Translations under genes and position numbers: made by a program
Origin: Saccopteryx bilineata
Taxonomy: Eukaryota; Chordata; Mammalia; Chiroptera; Emballonuridae
Direction of reading: 5' to 3'
DNA length: 64,000 nt
Assembly (NCBI RefSeq): GCF_036850765.1
Contig: NC_089491.1
Coordinates: 183,995,520 to 184,059,519 of the forward strand
Notes under the pieces: model-generated
Database searches by the model: none
Told to the model about the DNA's origin: nothing
The model's input: only the letters and a program-made list of their open reading frames with translations
Shown here: positions 33,741 to 46,046 of the stretch, in pieces
How the letters are laid out: each line of letters starts with the position of its first letter
Position numbering within the stretch: position 1 is the stretch's first letter

Positions 33741-34081
33741 TTTTTTTCTTTTTTACAGAAACAGAGAGTCAGAGAGAGGGATAGATAGGGATAGATAGGG
33801 ATAGACAGACGGGAATGGAGAGAGATGAGAAGCATCAATCATTAGTTTTTTGTTGTGACACCTTAGTTGTTCATTGATTGCTTTCTCATATGTGCCTTGA
33901 CCTCAGGCCTTCAGCAGATGGAGTAACCCCTTGCTCGAGCCAGCAACCTTGGGTCCAAGCTGGTGAGCTTTTTGCTCAAACCAGATGAGCCCGCGCTCAA
34001 GCTGGCGACCTCGGGGTCTCGAACCTGGGTCCTCCACGTCCCAGTCCGACGCTCCATCCACTGCGCCACCGCCTAGTCAGG
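33741..34081 (-). mobile_element. tRNA SINE (CTGACCAGGCGGTGGCGCAG type), minus
   Basis: Starts with a T tract and (gata)-like repeats, contains 'tcaatcattagttttttgttgtgacacctta', 'cagcaaccttgggtcc', 'ggggtctcgaacctgggtcc' and ends 'gcgccaccgcctagtcaggc'. ACCAGTGT occurs at both flanks. Confidence 0.9.
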
Positions 34082-34814
34082 CACCAGTGTGTTTTAATAC
34101 TACTAAAAAGTTCAGTTTGGGCAACAGGAATAACACTTAGCAATCAGATAACTTAACAGGCGCCATATATAAATTAAAATGTTACAATGATGGAATCCCT
34201 GAGCATTTAACTCCTCTCACTCTTTCTCCAGGTCAGCTTAAGACATTGTCCCAGTCCCCCCCTTACTGGTACTTCCCACTGGTTTTCTGACCTTCAGAGG
34301 CACCAGAGACCACCTTGTATTATAATTACACATCCAGGTTATCCTTCTACCCTATTAGACTGACAAGAGCCCAAAGAGTAAGAACTCAGGCCTGGAGGTT
34401 GGCAAATACGTACAAACGAATATAGTGTGTTGTTGTTATAGGCATTCATGGAGATAGGCCCTTTCCCTGGAGTTTCCTGCATGACTGGCCAACTTGGTCC
34501 AGTTTATCGTGTGTGACTGTGAAGTGGAGAAGCTTTGTATGTTTTCCATAACTGGCTACGCAACATTCCTTGCAGAAGTTTGCTTTTCTGCAACTGTCTG
34601 CAAATCCGCCACCTCTCCCCTAGCTGCCCTGCCACCACCGGGCGGGGAGATGAACAGAAAAAGGGTACAAAACATTTTTTTCATTTTTTAACAGGATTTT
34701 AAAGAGAATATAATCTAAAAGCCAGTTTAAGGATTTCATGTTTTTCTTACCTATAATTGTCACTCATAGAGATATCATCATGAACTTATCATTATTTGCC
34801 TCAAATTTGATATA
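34082..34814. other. Intronic sequence, nothing recognised
   Basis: No repeat family, exon or RNA gene recognised. Confidence 0.4.
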
Positions 34815-35326
34815 TCGTATTTCCCCATGTATAAGACATTTTCTGAAAAAATTGGGGTCTAAAAACTGGGTGCCTCTTATACAGTGGTTGATTTTTTTTT
34901 ACTTGCATTTCCCGCTTTTTTGCGCCTTTTGCGCTCATTGTTGAAGACAGTGATTCGTCATCAGACACAGATGAGGACAAGCTAATGGATGGGAGTTCTG
35001 ACAGTGATGAGGAGTTGTATGAATTTTATGATGAATAAAACTTGAATAGGGCCTGTTTCCAGTGACGGGGAGCTCAGCGAACCACAAATCTCAAGAGTTT
35101 GAGTTTGATGGCTGTGATTATAAGATATGTCTTGTTTATTTTGAAATTGACTTTTATTCCTCACTTTCCTGAAAAAAATAACACGATGTTGCTGAGTGCT
35201 AAAATGTTTGTAGCCCTAAAAAGAGAAAAAAAAACTTGAGTTCAATAACTTTATGTAATACTTTTTTTTTTTTTTCAAATTTCGGGCCCCCAAATTAAGG
35301 TGCGTCTTATACATGGGGAAATACCG
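34815..35326 (+). mobile_element. pogo/Tigger-like element with TA TSD and transposase tail
   Basis: The ends TCGTATTTCCCCATGTATAA and the reverse complement of TTATACATGGGGAAATACCG form a 23-bp inverted repeat (21 matches), flanked by TA on both sides (34813-34814, 35327-35328). Inside, at about 34944-35038, a plus-strand frame reads VEDSDSSSDTDEDK and ends ELYEFYDE then TAA, an acidic C-terminal tail like that of pogo/Tigger-type transposases. The rest of the gene is deleted. 512 bp. Confidence 0.75.
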
Positions 35327-35328
35327 TA

Positions 35329-36085
35329 AATACAGATTACTTAAAATTGTATAAAGTCAAAAGCTAAGCTAATAATTACAATGGGGGAAATGCATCTGTG
35401 GAAGAGATACTGGAGGTGTCTGAAGAAGTGACTCAATCAGGAAACAAGCCCGCAGGAAGCATGTGGTTCAATTCCAGTTCCTCATTAACATTCATGCACA
35501 AAACATGGGGGCAGAGGTGGGAAGAGGGTATAAAAAGCAAGGTCAGATCTACAAATACATGCTGGTTACAACTGCACACCAGCTATGGAATCAGTCATTT
35601 GTTCACATTTCTGCCCCTCTTCCTGTTCCACAGGTTAAAGCAAGACACTAAAGCTTCTATTTTCAAAATGAACCCACAGTGACTTGCATTTTAAATAGCA
35701 TGATGCATTATCTTTAATAACAGCATTGGCTACATTTTGAAGGAAGTTAACTGTCTCAGCAAATGACAGAAAAAGATCCTTTCACATCTGCAGTTAGTAA
35801 TCTGAGCTCTGAATAGCTGCTCATTCACATCAGTGAGCCAAGCAGTAGCATCATTCCTCCTCCAAAATCCGCTGCTCATTGTCTCATGGAACAATTACAG
35901 ATGAAGAAAAAGCCTTTGACACTTTGCATTCAAACCTCTGAAGTCAGGAAGCATATCACCTGCTTGAAGAGAGAGAAACAAAGCTATCACCTGACACCCA
36001 ATCTTGGCACCAGGATCTTCAATTCTCAAGCTACAAAGCCCCATTTCAGTTGCTGTTGGGGCCTTCTGCCTGGGATTTCCTCTTT
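35329..36085. other. Intronic sequence, nothing recognised
   Basis: No repeat family or exon. The 94-codon frame at 35398 has no recognised motif. Confidence 0.4.
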
Positions 36086-36105
36086 AGGCTTCACTTTCAC
36101 TTATT

Positions 36106-36311
36106 TATTTTTTTTTTAATTTTTTTTTTATTTATTCATTTTTAGAGAGGAGAGAGAGACAGACAGAGAGGGAGAGAGAGGAGAGACAGAAGGGGGGAGG
36201 AGCTGGAGGCATCAACTCCCATATGTGCCTTGACCAGGCAAGCCCAGGGTTTCGAACTGGCGACCTCAGCATTTCCAGGTCGACGCTTTATCCACTGCGC
36301 CACCACAGGTC
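36106..36311 (-). mobile_element. tRNA SINE (CTGACCTGTGGTGGC type), minus, with TSD
   Basis: T-rich start, '(ga)n', 'ggaggagctggaggcatcaac' and 'gcgccaccacaggtcagg'. AGGCTTCACTTTCACTTATT occurs at both sides (36086-36105 and 36312-36331); a few of its bases may belong to the SINE end. Confidence 0.93.
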
Positions 36312-36331
36312 AGGCTTCACTTTCACTTATT

Positions 36332-36764
36332 AAATGACATTCCAAAATTTAAAAAAGAATAAAACGTGTGCTAACAGAGATCTTCATAAGCACAAGAGGC
36401 TGAGAGAGGGTGTCAAGTATGTATGTTTGTCCTTTGAGAAGATGAATGGGGTGTTGCAATGAACCAACATTTGAAACCTTTGAAAGTATTCCATACAAGA
36501 CTAAAAACTTGGACAAAGAGTCACTAATAAAAGCAAAACAAAAAAAGAAGAAACTAACAAGAAGCACACAGTTCAATGTCAAATGGATGATTGTGGAAAA
36601 TCAAGCTGGGAATTTGGAAACAATTCAGATGAACTGCTTCAACTTTCAGATGAAAACACTGAATTACAGAAAATTGCTCAAGTTGTTTAAGGTCACACAT
36701 GGTGATAACCCTGAGTATAAATTATGGGATTTCTGTCTAATGCTGTTCCTATTGTTAATCCAAA
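36332..36764. other. Intronic sequence with a 124-codon chance frame
   Basis: The frame at 36446-36820 has no recognised domain and runs into the LTR at its end. Treated as non-coding. Confidence 0.35.
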
Positions 36765-37360
36765 TTCGGAGGGACCCAAAATATGGAAGACAGGAGCAAG
36801 GTCCGTCGTTTACACATTAAAGTTTTATTGTCTAGCTTGGCCAAGCGGCGGGAACTCCGACAAAAATCTGACGGAGAGCGCGCTGGCCCTTTGTTCTACT
36901 TAGTTTTTATAGTTTTGTAAGTGGGAAGTACAGAAGCAAAAATTGCAATTAGGAGCCCCTTACCGCTATTGGTTATAGTCATATGTCCTTTAACATGATA
37001 GGACCACGTTCAATTTGCAAACCATACATCATTTTGGAGAAAACAAAGTTTACAAGTCAACACAATGGTAGAAAGATATCTCTTTACATATTAAAAGGCC
37101 TTCCCATATTTTCTAGTGTTCATCCGCCATCTCTCTGTCTGCCATCTCTCTGTCCAGTCAGACATATTAACCACATGCATTTACATAAGAGAGGTAGTTT
37201 CCATGGGGACAAATGCCCGCAAATGGCTCATAGTTATAAGAAAAGGTTTATTTTGGCTTTTCCCTTCCTGTACCTGGCTAGCCATTCACTCCTTTCCCCA
37301 CAGGTGTGGTGCAATGTCAGGGAATCTATGCTGTTCCTTCCCTTTTCATTTACAATACAA
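36765..37360 (-). repeat. LTR, class I-like, minus strand
   Basis: On the minus strand: 'gccaatagcggtaaggggc', TATA-like 'actataaaaactaag', 'gcgcgctctccgtcag' and the polyadenylation signal in 'gacaataaaactttaatgtg', then 'gaccttgctcctgtc'. This order is typical of gammaretrovirus-like LTRs. Edges and any flanking duplication were not resolved. Confidence 0.55.
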
Positions 37361-37778
37361 TGGCAAGAGCCATCCTGGTTATGCTAATCATACAGTACAG
37401 AGACTATTCTCGCAATTTCTCTGCACACCTTAACCCAAATTAATAAAATGTTCTCCAAGCCTCCTAAAATATTAATATTAATTCTGTAGCCTTTTGGTAC
37501 TTTACAACACCTGCAGGTGAAATGGCTCAGTGGCTCCTCACTATAACTTACTGCTGAAAGCTTTGGCAGGCCTTGTCCTTCTCCCTCCAAGTGTAAAAGT
37601 TAAACTTACAACAAAACCATAGCCTCTGCTTCTAGAGGATCATATTCCACCATCCTCTTCTCTAATTTACAGCACTGAACTGCTGCTGTTACGTTTCCTG
37701 GCCATACCAGCAATGTGAATATGCAGGTGGAAAGATAGAACTGCACTTCTTCTCTGGTTAGTTATAGTGTTTGTCCTT

Positions 37779-38216
37779 GTTACCGCTGTGCCATTCACAT
37801 GCAGGTTCTCACTGAATTCCGGCAGATGGTAAAGAAACAGCAGAGCTGGAGGATGGTGGGCCATTCTGTTTATTGGTGTCTCACCAAGACAGGCAAACCA
37901 CAGAAAGCCAAGGGAAAAGCGGAAAACCTGCTTTCCCCTCCCCTGGAGGGCAAGGGATCACGGAGGAAAAGGAAATCCTACTGCACCTCTCAGTGGTGGG
38001 GGCAGAATCCCTCTTCCCCTTCTGCTCTTTCCTTTCAAAACTTTCTGGTCCAAAAACCTCTCCTCTAGCAAACATTAGCAAAACAATGGCCCTTCCCAAG
38101 CAGGAAGGTAATTTGCAACTTCACAGATCACATACACCTGGCGCTGCCCAGCCCCCAATGCAAACTGTAAGCCAGCAAATTTAAAAATCATATTTACAAA
38201 CTAAATCTGACCAACA
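37779..38216 (-). repeat. Solo LTR, minus, same family as 45.5 kb
   Basis: On the minus strand it starts TGTTGGTCAGATTTAG at 38216 and contains 'tgatcccttgccctcc', 'tgagacaccaataaacagaa' and 'tggcccaccatcctcc', matching the proviral LTR almost word for word. The region 37361-37778 holds the 68-codon minus frame at 37384 without recognised motif. Confidence 0.75.
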
Positions 38217-38379
38217 GTCCTTAACCCAACACTTTACATCATCTCGACTAACACTTCAACAATCCCGCAAGGAAGGAAGAGTCAACCTTATACCTCCGCT
38301 CTTCCCGGTAAGAAAATGGAATCGCAGGCTTTCTAGTCACATCAAAAACTGTATGAATTTGATTGACATTAGAAACTTA

Positions 38380-38480
38380 CTGAGACAGGCAGTGAGGTTT
38401 GCTGAGAAGAGTATCAGTTTAAACATCAAATGTGCCTGGGTTAAATCCCACCTTGTCCCTTTATTAGCAATATAAGCTAT
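38380..38480 (+). repeat. MIR-like remnant
   Basis: 'aacatcaaatgtgcctgggttaaatccca' and 'agctatgaaactcatttctctcctgagac' weakly follow MIR order. Confidence 0.35.
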
Positions 38481-40060
38481 GAAACTCATTTCTCTCCTGA
38501 GACTTGGGGTTACACCTCTTTCCTTCAAAGCTTTGATGAGACTAGCTAGACTAGAACTTGCCCAAAGTGCCAGAGCAGTTCTTTGCTCACTGACTGCCAG
38601 TTATCACTATGAAGCACTAAACTGAAACATTCTAATTAGTTTCCACTCCTGCAAACTGTAACTAGATAACATAACTGCGATTTAAATGACAAAACCTTCA
38701 GACATGGGGTTGACAACAGCTGACACTTGTTGCTTCCCCTTCTCTATTTGTTAAATTGTCTCCTGCTGTGTTGGCTTTTACATGTTTTCCTCTTCTCCTC
38801 AGCACATTGTATACTTTGTATATTCAAGTATGTATCTCATCATGCTTCCTCTCACTCTGAGTAGTATATATTTTAATTGCAGAAGAGAAAGTGTAAGTTG
38901 TAGAGAAAGTGGCAGATGAAAAAGCGCACCCTCACTGCTGAGACCTCCAGGAAGGATGGTCTCCATGTTCTCAGGGCAGGACACAGCCTCAATTGCTGCC
39001 TAGGCTGGCGTGTTACATCTAGGGCACAGTGGTGCTTGCGGCAAACTGAAGAGCAAGTGTCCCTCTCTAAAGAGGGGTAGCCTCAACCCCCCTGCAGCTA
39101 ATTATGGGAACATGGCTCTCAGTATTGCCAAGTCCCCTGGCATTTTAAGAGAAGCCAAGAATACATTATGGAAATTTTCTAGATTTTAAAAACATGGTGT
39201 GGGCCAAATAACATACACTTATGAGCAAAGTTGGTCCCTGGGTCACCAACGTTTCCCATTGTTGCCCTTTAAAGCCTTTGGAAATAAAGTATACCAAACT
39301 ATAGAGAATCCCTGCTCTGGAATTTTTCACCTGGAAATGTGGTCAGAGAGCAAAGATCATGGCAGGCCTACAGAGTGGGCTGCTGAGATAAAAAGAATAA
39401 AATCTTAAACAGAATCCACTGGAAAATCAGGGATTTCCACTGTAAGACAGCTGCTGGCCATATATGCTGCTCCCAGGAGAGGCAGGGACTCTGGTGGACA
39501 GATGATAGCAGTGATTAGAAGATAGTAACAGTCATTAGTTAAAAGAGAAGACCTTCCAGAAAGGTTTTTACACAAAAGCACAGATACAAGGGCTTCTAAC
39601 TATAAATCAGTGCTCTGTTCAAAATAAATGTGAATGGTGTGGGAGTGACAAACTGATATAAACAGCACTAGACCCTTTTCCCCAGACTCCAAGGCTTTCA
39701 GATGCATGAACATGGATGTTGATCTTTAGGCCTCTTTCAAAGACTTCAAAGACTTTGTTTTTGACAAAACAATGCATGCCTTTCCAAATATCATTTTTGT
39801 AAGGGAAAGTTGAAAAGAATTTGGAGTAAAAATAAACTTAAGAAACATTAGCAAGCTTGACATATGTTCAGCTTTTATAAATATGTATAGACAGCTACCT
39901 TTTCTTACTAAATAAATTTAATGATAGTAATGAAAGCCAGCCACTTCAGTATTTTCTTTAGAAACAGATGACTCACTTAATAGCCAACTTTAAAAAATGT
40001 GCTGAGAAGATCCATTAGTCAGAGATTTCAATCATTTTCTCCTATATAAAAGGTATAGAC
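38481..40060. other. Intronic sequence, nothing recognised
   Basis: No repeat family, exon or RNA gene recognised. Confidence 0.4.
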
Positions 40061-40061
40061 A

Positions 40062-40225
40062 GCCTGACCTGTGGTGGCACAGTGGATAAAGTGTCGACCT
40101 GGAACGCTGAGGCCACCGGCTTGAAACCCTGGGCTTGCCTGGTCAAGGCACATATGGGAGTTGATGCGTCTTGCTCCCCCCCCCCATCCTTTCTCTCTAA
40201 AAATGAATAAAATCTTTAAAAAAAG
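40062..40225 (+). mobile_element. tRNA SINE (CTGACCTGTGGTGGC type)
   Basis: Clear head 'cctgacctgtggtggcacagtggataaagtgtcgacctgg', 'ttgaaaccctgggcttgcctggtcaaggcacatatgg', C-run and 'taaaaatgaataaaatc' tail. Confidence 0.93.
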
Positions 40226-41140
40226 AGGCAGAGACATAGAACCAATTTATCCTTTATTGTTTAACACATCATTTCAATGTTTTCCAAGTGTTTTAGTGAA
40301 AATTTAATAGTTTTCTTGTTGTTGTTCTCCCAGATAGAATAGTATCATGCAATCCTTAGAATTATTCAAGGCTTTAAATTTGTTGAAATACCATTATACA
40401 AAATGAATTCTATCTACAGAACTGTTCAAATAAAAACAATTATAACTTCAAACATCCTCTTAAGGTATATGCATTTCACAACTCAAATATTTCTATTCAG
40501 AAATATTCATTTAAAATGCTAAGGAGTTCTGAAAATGTTATGGCTAACTTGCCAGTTATATGCATTCAAGTTACCAGAGGCAAAGTCTTGACAGATTTGA
40601 TTTAATACTTAAGGAAATTTATCTACCATATTAACATTCTCCAAAAGAAAGCAAACAGAAATGTAATCATTCTCTATAAACCTAATAGTGGAAATTTTTA
40701 GATTTGCTTGTTAAGTAAAAATTAATCTCACAATATAGCATTATTATTGCTGTTTTAAGCCACAGGTTAGTCAAAGTGAAGTAAAAGGGAGAACTGAGAT
40801 TTGGGGAATGGAAGAGTTTACATTTTAAAGCTGAAAAGGGTTTAGGCTTATTCTCTGCTTTGACAGAGATAGGTAAAAGAGTCACAGAGATGGCAAAGGT
40901 CATTCCTCAATTAGCCAACAGAATTCAGGGATCTAAATTCATTCTCAAAAAATGTCCCCTATCGAGGCTCCTGATAAAAATGGACAAAACAATATGTACA
41001 CCTAATTGTGGGACACAGGTTCTTTTCTTGCTCCATTCTTACACATCAATATTATAATCTCATTTTCCACACTCACCTGCCAGCACTGACTCTTAATTTT
41101 GAGTAGAGGTCCTATTTCAGGGGGCATTTTCAAATGTTAG
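40226..41140. other. Intronic sequence, nothing recognised
   Basis: AT-rich, no repeat family or exon. Confidence 0.4.
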
Positions 41141-41141
41141 A

Positions 41142-41495
41142 GCCTGACCAGGCGGTGACTGATGCAGTGGATAGAGCATCAGCCTGGGATGTTGAGGACC
41201 CAGGTTTGAGACCCTGAAAGGTTCAACCCCCGTCCCCAGGTCACTGGCTTGAGCAGACTCATCTGACTTGAGTGTGGGCTCATCAGCTTGAGCCCAAAGG
41301 TCACTGGCTTGAGCAAGGGGCCACTTACTCTGCTGGAGCCCCCAGGTCAAGGCACATATGAGAAAGCAATAAATGAACAACCAAGGAATTGCAACAAAGA
41401 ATTGATGTTTCTCCTCTATCTCCCTTCCTGTCTGTCTGTCCTCCCCCCCCCACCCCCCCCCACCCCCGCACGCTAAAAACAAACAAACGAACGAA
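41142..41495 (+). mobile_element. tRNA SINE (CTGACCAGGCGGTG type)
   Basis: 'gcctgaccaggcggtgactgatgcagtggatagagcatcagcc' head, repeated 'ggcttgagc' body, 'cacatatgagaaagcaataaatgaacaac', a C-rich run (41442-41467) and (AAAC)n tail. Confidence 0.88.
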
Positions 41496-41965
41496 CAAAC
41501 AATGTCAGAGACATTTTGGCCGTAGCAACCAGGTCAAGGATGCTGCCAATATCTAGTGGGTCGAGTTCTGGCACCCTGTTAAGTACTCTGCAGGGCACAT
41601 GACAGCTCCCCACAACAAAGAGGTATCCCACCCACAACATCAGCAGTGTCAAGGTAGGAAGAATCTTGGTCGAGAGGCAATTAAAGAAGGTGGGCATGTC
41701 TTCTGCAGAGTAGGTTTGCATTAAGAAAGCCAGATATGTCACTGCAGTTGAAATATGATTAGTAATACAAGGACCAATATTGGTTAAAATCAGAAACAAG
41801 TATCACACTTGAAAAAGTAAGACAATGTGAACCTAGGGTAGCTGGCTACTCAGCAAACATTCTCATGTATACAAATGTTTGCAATAAACATTTGCTGGTT
41901 TTATGCAGTTGCATATGCTATTCAGGACTTCAATGATATTTAGTACATTCTTGTCATTTTTTTAA
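41496..41965. other. Intronic sequence, nothing recognised
   Basis: The minus frame at 41473-41799 (108 codons) overlaps the SINE tail and has no recognised motif. Confidence 0.35.
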
Positions 41966-42103
41966 AAAACTTTATTTATTGATTTTAGAGAGACAGACAG
42001 AAACATAGATCTGTTCCTATATGTGCTCTGACTGGGAATTGAACCTGCAACCTTTGTGTATTGGGACAATACTCATACCAACTGAGTATCTGGCCAAGAC
42101 TAT
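41966..42103 (-). repeat. Old VES-like tRNA SINE, minus
   Basis: 'actttatttattgattttagagagacagac', 'gctctgactgggaattgaacctgcaacctt', 'ccaactgagtatctggcca': an old bat tRNA SINE distinct from the three common families here. Confidence 0.65.
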
Positions 42104-43329
42104 GTTCTTGTCATTTCTGATAAATCAATTAATTTATTTTTGCAATAACAAAATATATTTAAAATTATATTAAAACCATTCCTTAAAAAAATTTCATGAA
42201 TTAAAACCATTCATGAAAGAAAATTGTGCAAATCTAAATACCACGAGCCCTTAACTTTCTTTTCCCAATGAGAAAAAAATTCTTAAAGTAACCTTTCCTA
42301 AAACCAGAATTATCATATAATACTGAAATAGATTTATGTATGCTGGTGCAATATGGGTAAAATAATTCTGAGTTTGTACTAAGAAACACGCCCTGAATAC
42401 GCAACTCAAGGAAGGTAAGCCAACAAGAAAAAGGCATAAATAGGAGTGAACGGTCTCCTCTACTGACCTTTGAAAATATTTTCTAACTCTAAGAAGCCTC
42501 AATAGAATATTTTAGATTTTTTTTTTAAAGGCTCAGCTCTAAGATGATAATGTGAATATTGAACATGCATGATGGGTGACGATAAGCTGCCAATAATACA
42601 AAGTATTTGGCAACGTGAAGCTCATATATGAGAAAAAATGCCCACTCCTCACTAGGGTCAAATAAAAGCACCTTCAGCAGAGGGAAACAATGCCCACTCA
42701 GCGGACCAGCTAAATCTAGTGGATGACTGTTCCTCCTTTTGTTCATTTCTTCCAGTTAAAATAGTCTCATCTCTATGAAGGCATCACCTCAGTGTACTCA
42801 AGAGCTTTGACAAGGGTCTGGTCCAAGCTCTTCAAAAGGACTTCACCAATCTAATTTGCTCGCCAGAATAACTAATCTGCCAAGCCAGGGGGTAGGCAAC
42901 CACCCCACAAACTACCATCCTGAGATCCCTTTGTTCATGCAGCCCCTTTCCTTACCCCTCCTCCAGACCCTGCCCTCCCCTCTTCTGTGGCTCCAGTCAA
43001 ATCCCAAACACCCTTTAGGGCTCAGCTTCTAGGTTTACCTTCCCTACTCCCAAAACCTTCCCCAGTAGATCTCACCCTCATTTGAATTTCTACTGCATTC
43101 TTCTGGTTCTCCCTCTATAACATTTCTTCCCTCTTTTCCTGACTAGTAAAGGCTTTTCCCTCCAGTGAGAGATACATATGAAAAAGTATGTTTGCCAGAT
43201 TCCCTATAAAGTCCAGCTGAACACCCAAGTTGTTCTTGACCAGGAGTAACTTTCATATACGAGAAATGGGAAAGGGTTAGACTACAGTGGTCACAATTAC
43301 TATTAGGGCCCAGATAATTTTATAATTAT
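42104..43329. other. Intronic sequence; possible L2 piece near 42950-43170
   Basis: The pyrimidine-rich stretch around 42950-43170 could be L2 but is too diverged to assert. Nothing else recognised. Confidence 0.35.
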
Positions 43330-43330
43330 T

Positions 43331-43671
43331 TCCCCCCATTTTTCTGAAGTGAGAAGCAGAGAGGCAGATAGACTTCCTCATGTGCCCGACTGGGATCCAC
43401 CCAGTAAGCCCACGAGGGGGCGATGCTCTGCCCATCTGGGGCGTTGCTCAGTTGCGCCTGAGGCAGAGGCCATGGAGCCATCCTCAGTCCCCAGGCCAAC
43501 TTTGCTCCAATGGAGCCTTGGCTGTGGGAGAAGAGAGAGATAGAGAAAAAGGGGAGGAAAGGGTGGAGAAGCAGATAGGTGCTTCTCCCATGTGCCCTGG
43601 CCAAGAATCGAACCCGGGACTTTCACATACTGAGCCAACGTTCTACCACTGAGCCAATCAGCCAGGGCCCA
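43331..43671 (-). mobile_element. Rhin-1-like SINE, minus
   Basis: 'tttttctgaagtgagaagcagagagg', 'ggcgatgctctgcccatctggggcgttgctca', 'tttgctccaatggagccttgg' and 'gagccaatcagccagggcc' are the reversed body and head of the family. Confidence 0.92.
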
Positions 43672-43689
43672 TTTTATAATCTTATCAAC

Positions 43690-44246
43690 TGGGCACAAGA
43701 GCTTTTATTTAGTATGTCTTTACCTAAGCCAAACTCGACAGTGCATTTCAAGTGTTCCCTCTTCCATGCAGCCTCATTGTCATGTTCCATGAGAGGAGGA
43801 GGCATCATTGGAACATGGAACTGCTTAGAGGAAAAGTCAAAAGAGACTTGTATAAAACGTTTTCTGTTTTATTCTTCTTGTGTCCCTTGACCTGAGCAAG
43901 GCTTCCTGACCCTTTCCTGCTGAAGGAAAAACAACTTGTTTACCTCATGTTCATTTCTTCAATCATTCCCCAACCCCTTCATCCAGTTAATGATATCCTC
44001 ATCTCTCCCTTCACGCGACCATTTAAACTAGCCAATTGAGAGAGTAAAATTGTACGTCACCACCCCAGCAAATGAGGCAAGACCCAGCCTGGGGCCCACT
44101 GGGGATAAATACAGAACCCAAACCCCTGCCTGCATGCTTGCTGGCTGGCTTTCACTAGGCAGCAGCACACCCTTATGCATAAATTATTAAAGTTTCCTTG
44201 CTGAGGTATTTTGTCTCCACCAGTCTTGCTTAACTGCAACTCCAAC
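43690..44246 (+). repeat. LTR, class I-like
   Basis: The downstream half shows 'gccaattgagagagtaaaat', TATA-like 'ggggataaatacagaaccc', 'attattaaagtttccttgctgagg' and an end near 'aactccaaca'. Left edge uncertain. Confidence 0.5.
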
Positions 44247-44339
44247 ACTTCTGATGCCCCTATCCCACTGGGAAGTCAATGGCCTGCCTAGTCCCTCCAG
44301 CACCCTGTTTATAGCATTGACTTCTTCCTGGCACCTGCA

Positions 44340-44815
44340 CACATCTCTGATGGTTTTTAAATTTGTCCACAAATTTCTCAACACCTCTCCCTCCAAAAAG
44401 TGGAAGCTAATTCTCTCCCTCCTGAGTTTGCACAAGACTTAATGACTTTCTTCTAACATATAGAACATGATAGATATAATGGCATATGCATAGATAATAA
44501 AAGACATCATGACTTCCTCCTGGCTCTTTGTTTTGGATGGTTCACTCTGGGGAAGCCAGTTTCTATGTGTTGAGGACACATGGCAAAAGCTGAGATTTCC
44601 TTCTAAAACCTAGCACTAATTTGCCAGCCATGTGAGAATGAGTTCTTTCTCGTCCCAGTCAAGCCTCTGGCTAATATCTGCATTGCAGCCTCATGAGGCT
44701 CAGGCAGGACCTCCTAGTTATGCCGTTTACTGATCCCTAACCTTCTGAAACACTGTGAGATAACAGATCTGTGTTCTAAGCCATTAAGCTCAGCGTAATG
44801 TGCTGCACAGCCATG
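44340..44815 (+). repeat. MaLR (MLT1-type) LTR remnant
   Basis: 'gaatgagttctttctcgtcccag', 'gccgtttactgatccc', 'cactgtgagataacagatctgtg..ctaagccattaagct..gcgtaatgtgc' are the end of old mammalian MLT1 LTRs. Confidence 0.6.
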
Positions 44816-45116
44816 AATAAAACAGCCCTCTTCCATTTCTCTGTCCATCCCTTAGTAATGAGTCCCTGACTTTCATTCCTAAAGAACAAGCTCCTTTGAA
44901 GCCAGTCTTAACCAGTACTTCACAGGTCTCCGGAACAACTTTTCCCCTCCTGCCTTGGGGCTGCATAGACAGTGGGCATTCCACAGATGTTTATGTAAGT
45001 AAGAAATACCTCCTAGTCCAGCCTTGCCAGAGGCTTCTTCACAATCCAGAAAAACACACCAAAAAGCTGAGTTGTTCCTCAAATGCTCACAGAATGTAAG
45101 GCAGAGTGTTAATTTG
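44816..45116. other. Intronic sequence, nothing recognised
   Basis: No repeat family or exon. Confidence 0.35.
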
Positions 45117-45496
45117 TAAGGTGACCAGTTGTCCTCCTTTAGGGAGGACAGTCCTTTTGTAAGTTCTATCCTCCCTCGAAAAGTGTCCTCCTACATGTCC
45201 TCTTTTTAATATTGGAAGACTAATCTGTAAATGTCCGTATTCGATCGATGCAGAGTTGATCTATTGCGTGTGATGTGATATATTTGTATCTAAATGAGTA
45301 CTTTTTTCTTATAATTATTAAAAATTAATAGGCATGTAAGCATAATTACAATATAAAATATTACAAATGTTTTTATTATGCATTTATCATATTACAATGT
45401 ATTATTGTTGCAATGAATAAAATGTTTCTTTTATTTATAATATTGTTTTCTTCAATTTATTTTTGTCCTCATTTTCATTGTAAAAAAGTTGGTCAC
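45117..45496. mobile_element. AT-rich DNA-element-like sequence with short inverted ends
   Basis: Starts 'aaggtgaccagttgtcctcc' and ends 'gtaaaaaagttggtcac', so GTGACCA is inverted at the two ends. The interior is very AT-rich and non-coding. The ERV begins at the very next base. Confidence 0.4.
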
Positions 45497-46011
45497 TGTT
45501 GGTCAAATAAGTTTTTTAAATATGACATATATGTTTGCTTGCTTTGGGTGTCAGAGACAGGCTGTAAACTGGCAAAGTTATTATAGCCTAAGGCTTAGTT
45601 TTAAAACTAAGCTTTTGCCCACACCCTTGACTGCTGCATGATATGGGGTGGTGCACTCTTATGAGGAATCCCATTATGCCTCAGATAAGTGCCTTTGTAT
45701 CAGAGACTTCCTTGTTTGTATATTGGATTAAAGGTTTTGATTTCTACACTATGAAATGGGGACAGAGCGGGGGGCTCACTCTCTGGGTTCCTGCTATCAC
45801 CATTGCAGGGGCCTCCCTGATCCCTTGCCCTCCAAGGGAAAAGCTGGTTTTCTGCTTTCCCCTTGTCTTTTCTTGTGGCTTGCCTGTCTTTGTGAGACAC
45901 CAATAAACAGAATGGCCCACCATCCTCCGACTCCACCATTTCTTTACCGTCTGTCCGAATCCAATGGGAACCTGCATGTGAATGGCCACAATGGTGGCTC
46001 CTAGCCATACA
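45497..46011 (+). repeat. 5' LTR of the class III-like ERV
   Basis: 515 bp, starts TGTTGGTCAAATAAG and ends AGCCATACA. It has AATAAA in 'gacaccaataaacagaatgg'. TGGCA a few bases after the LTR may begin a primer binding site, but I could not match it to a tRNA. Confidence 0.82.
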
Positions 46012-46046
46012 ACTGGCATAGTTTGCAGCAGGATTTGGAGATCAGT

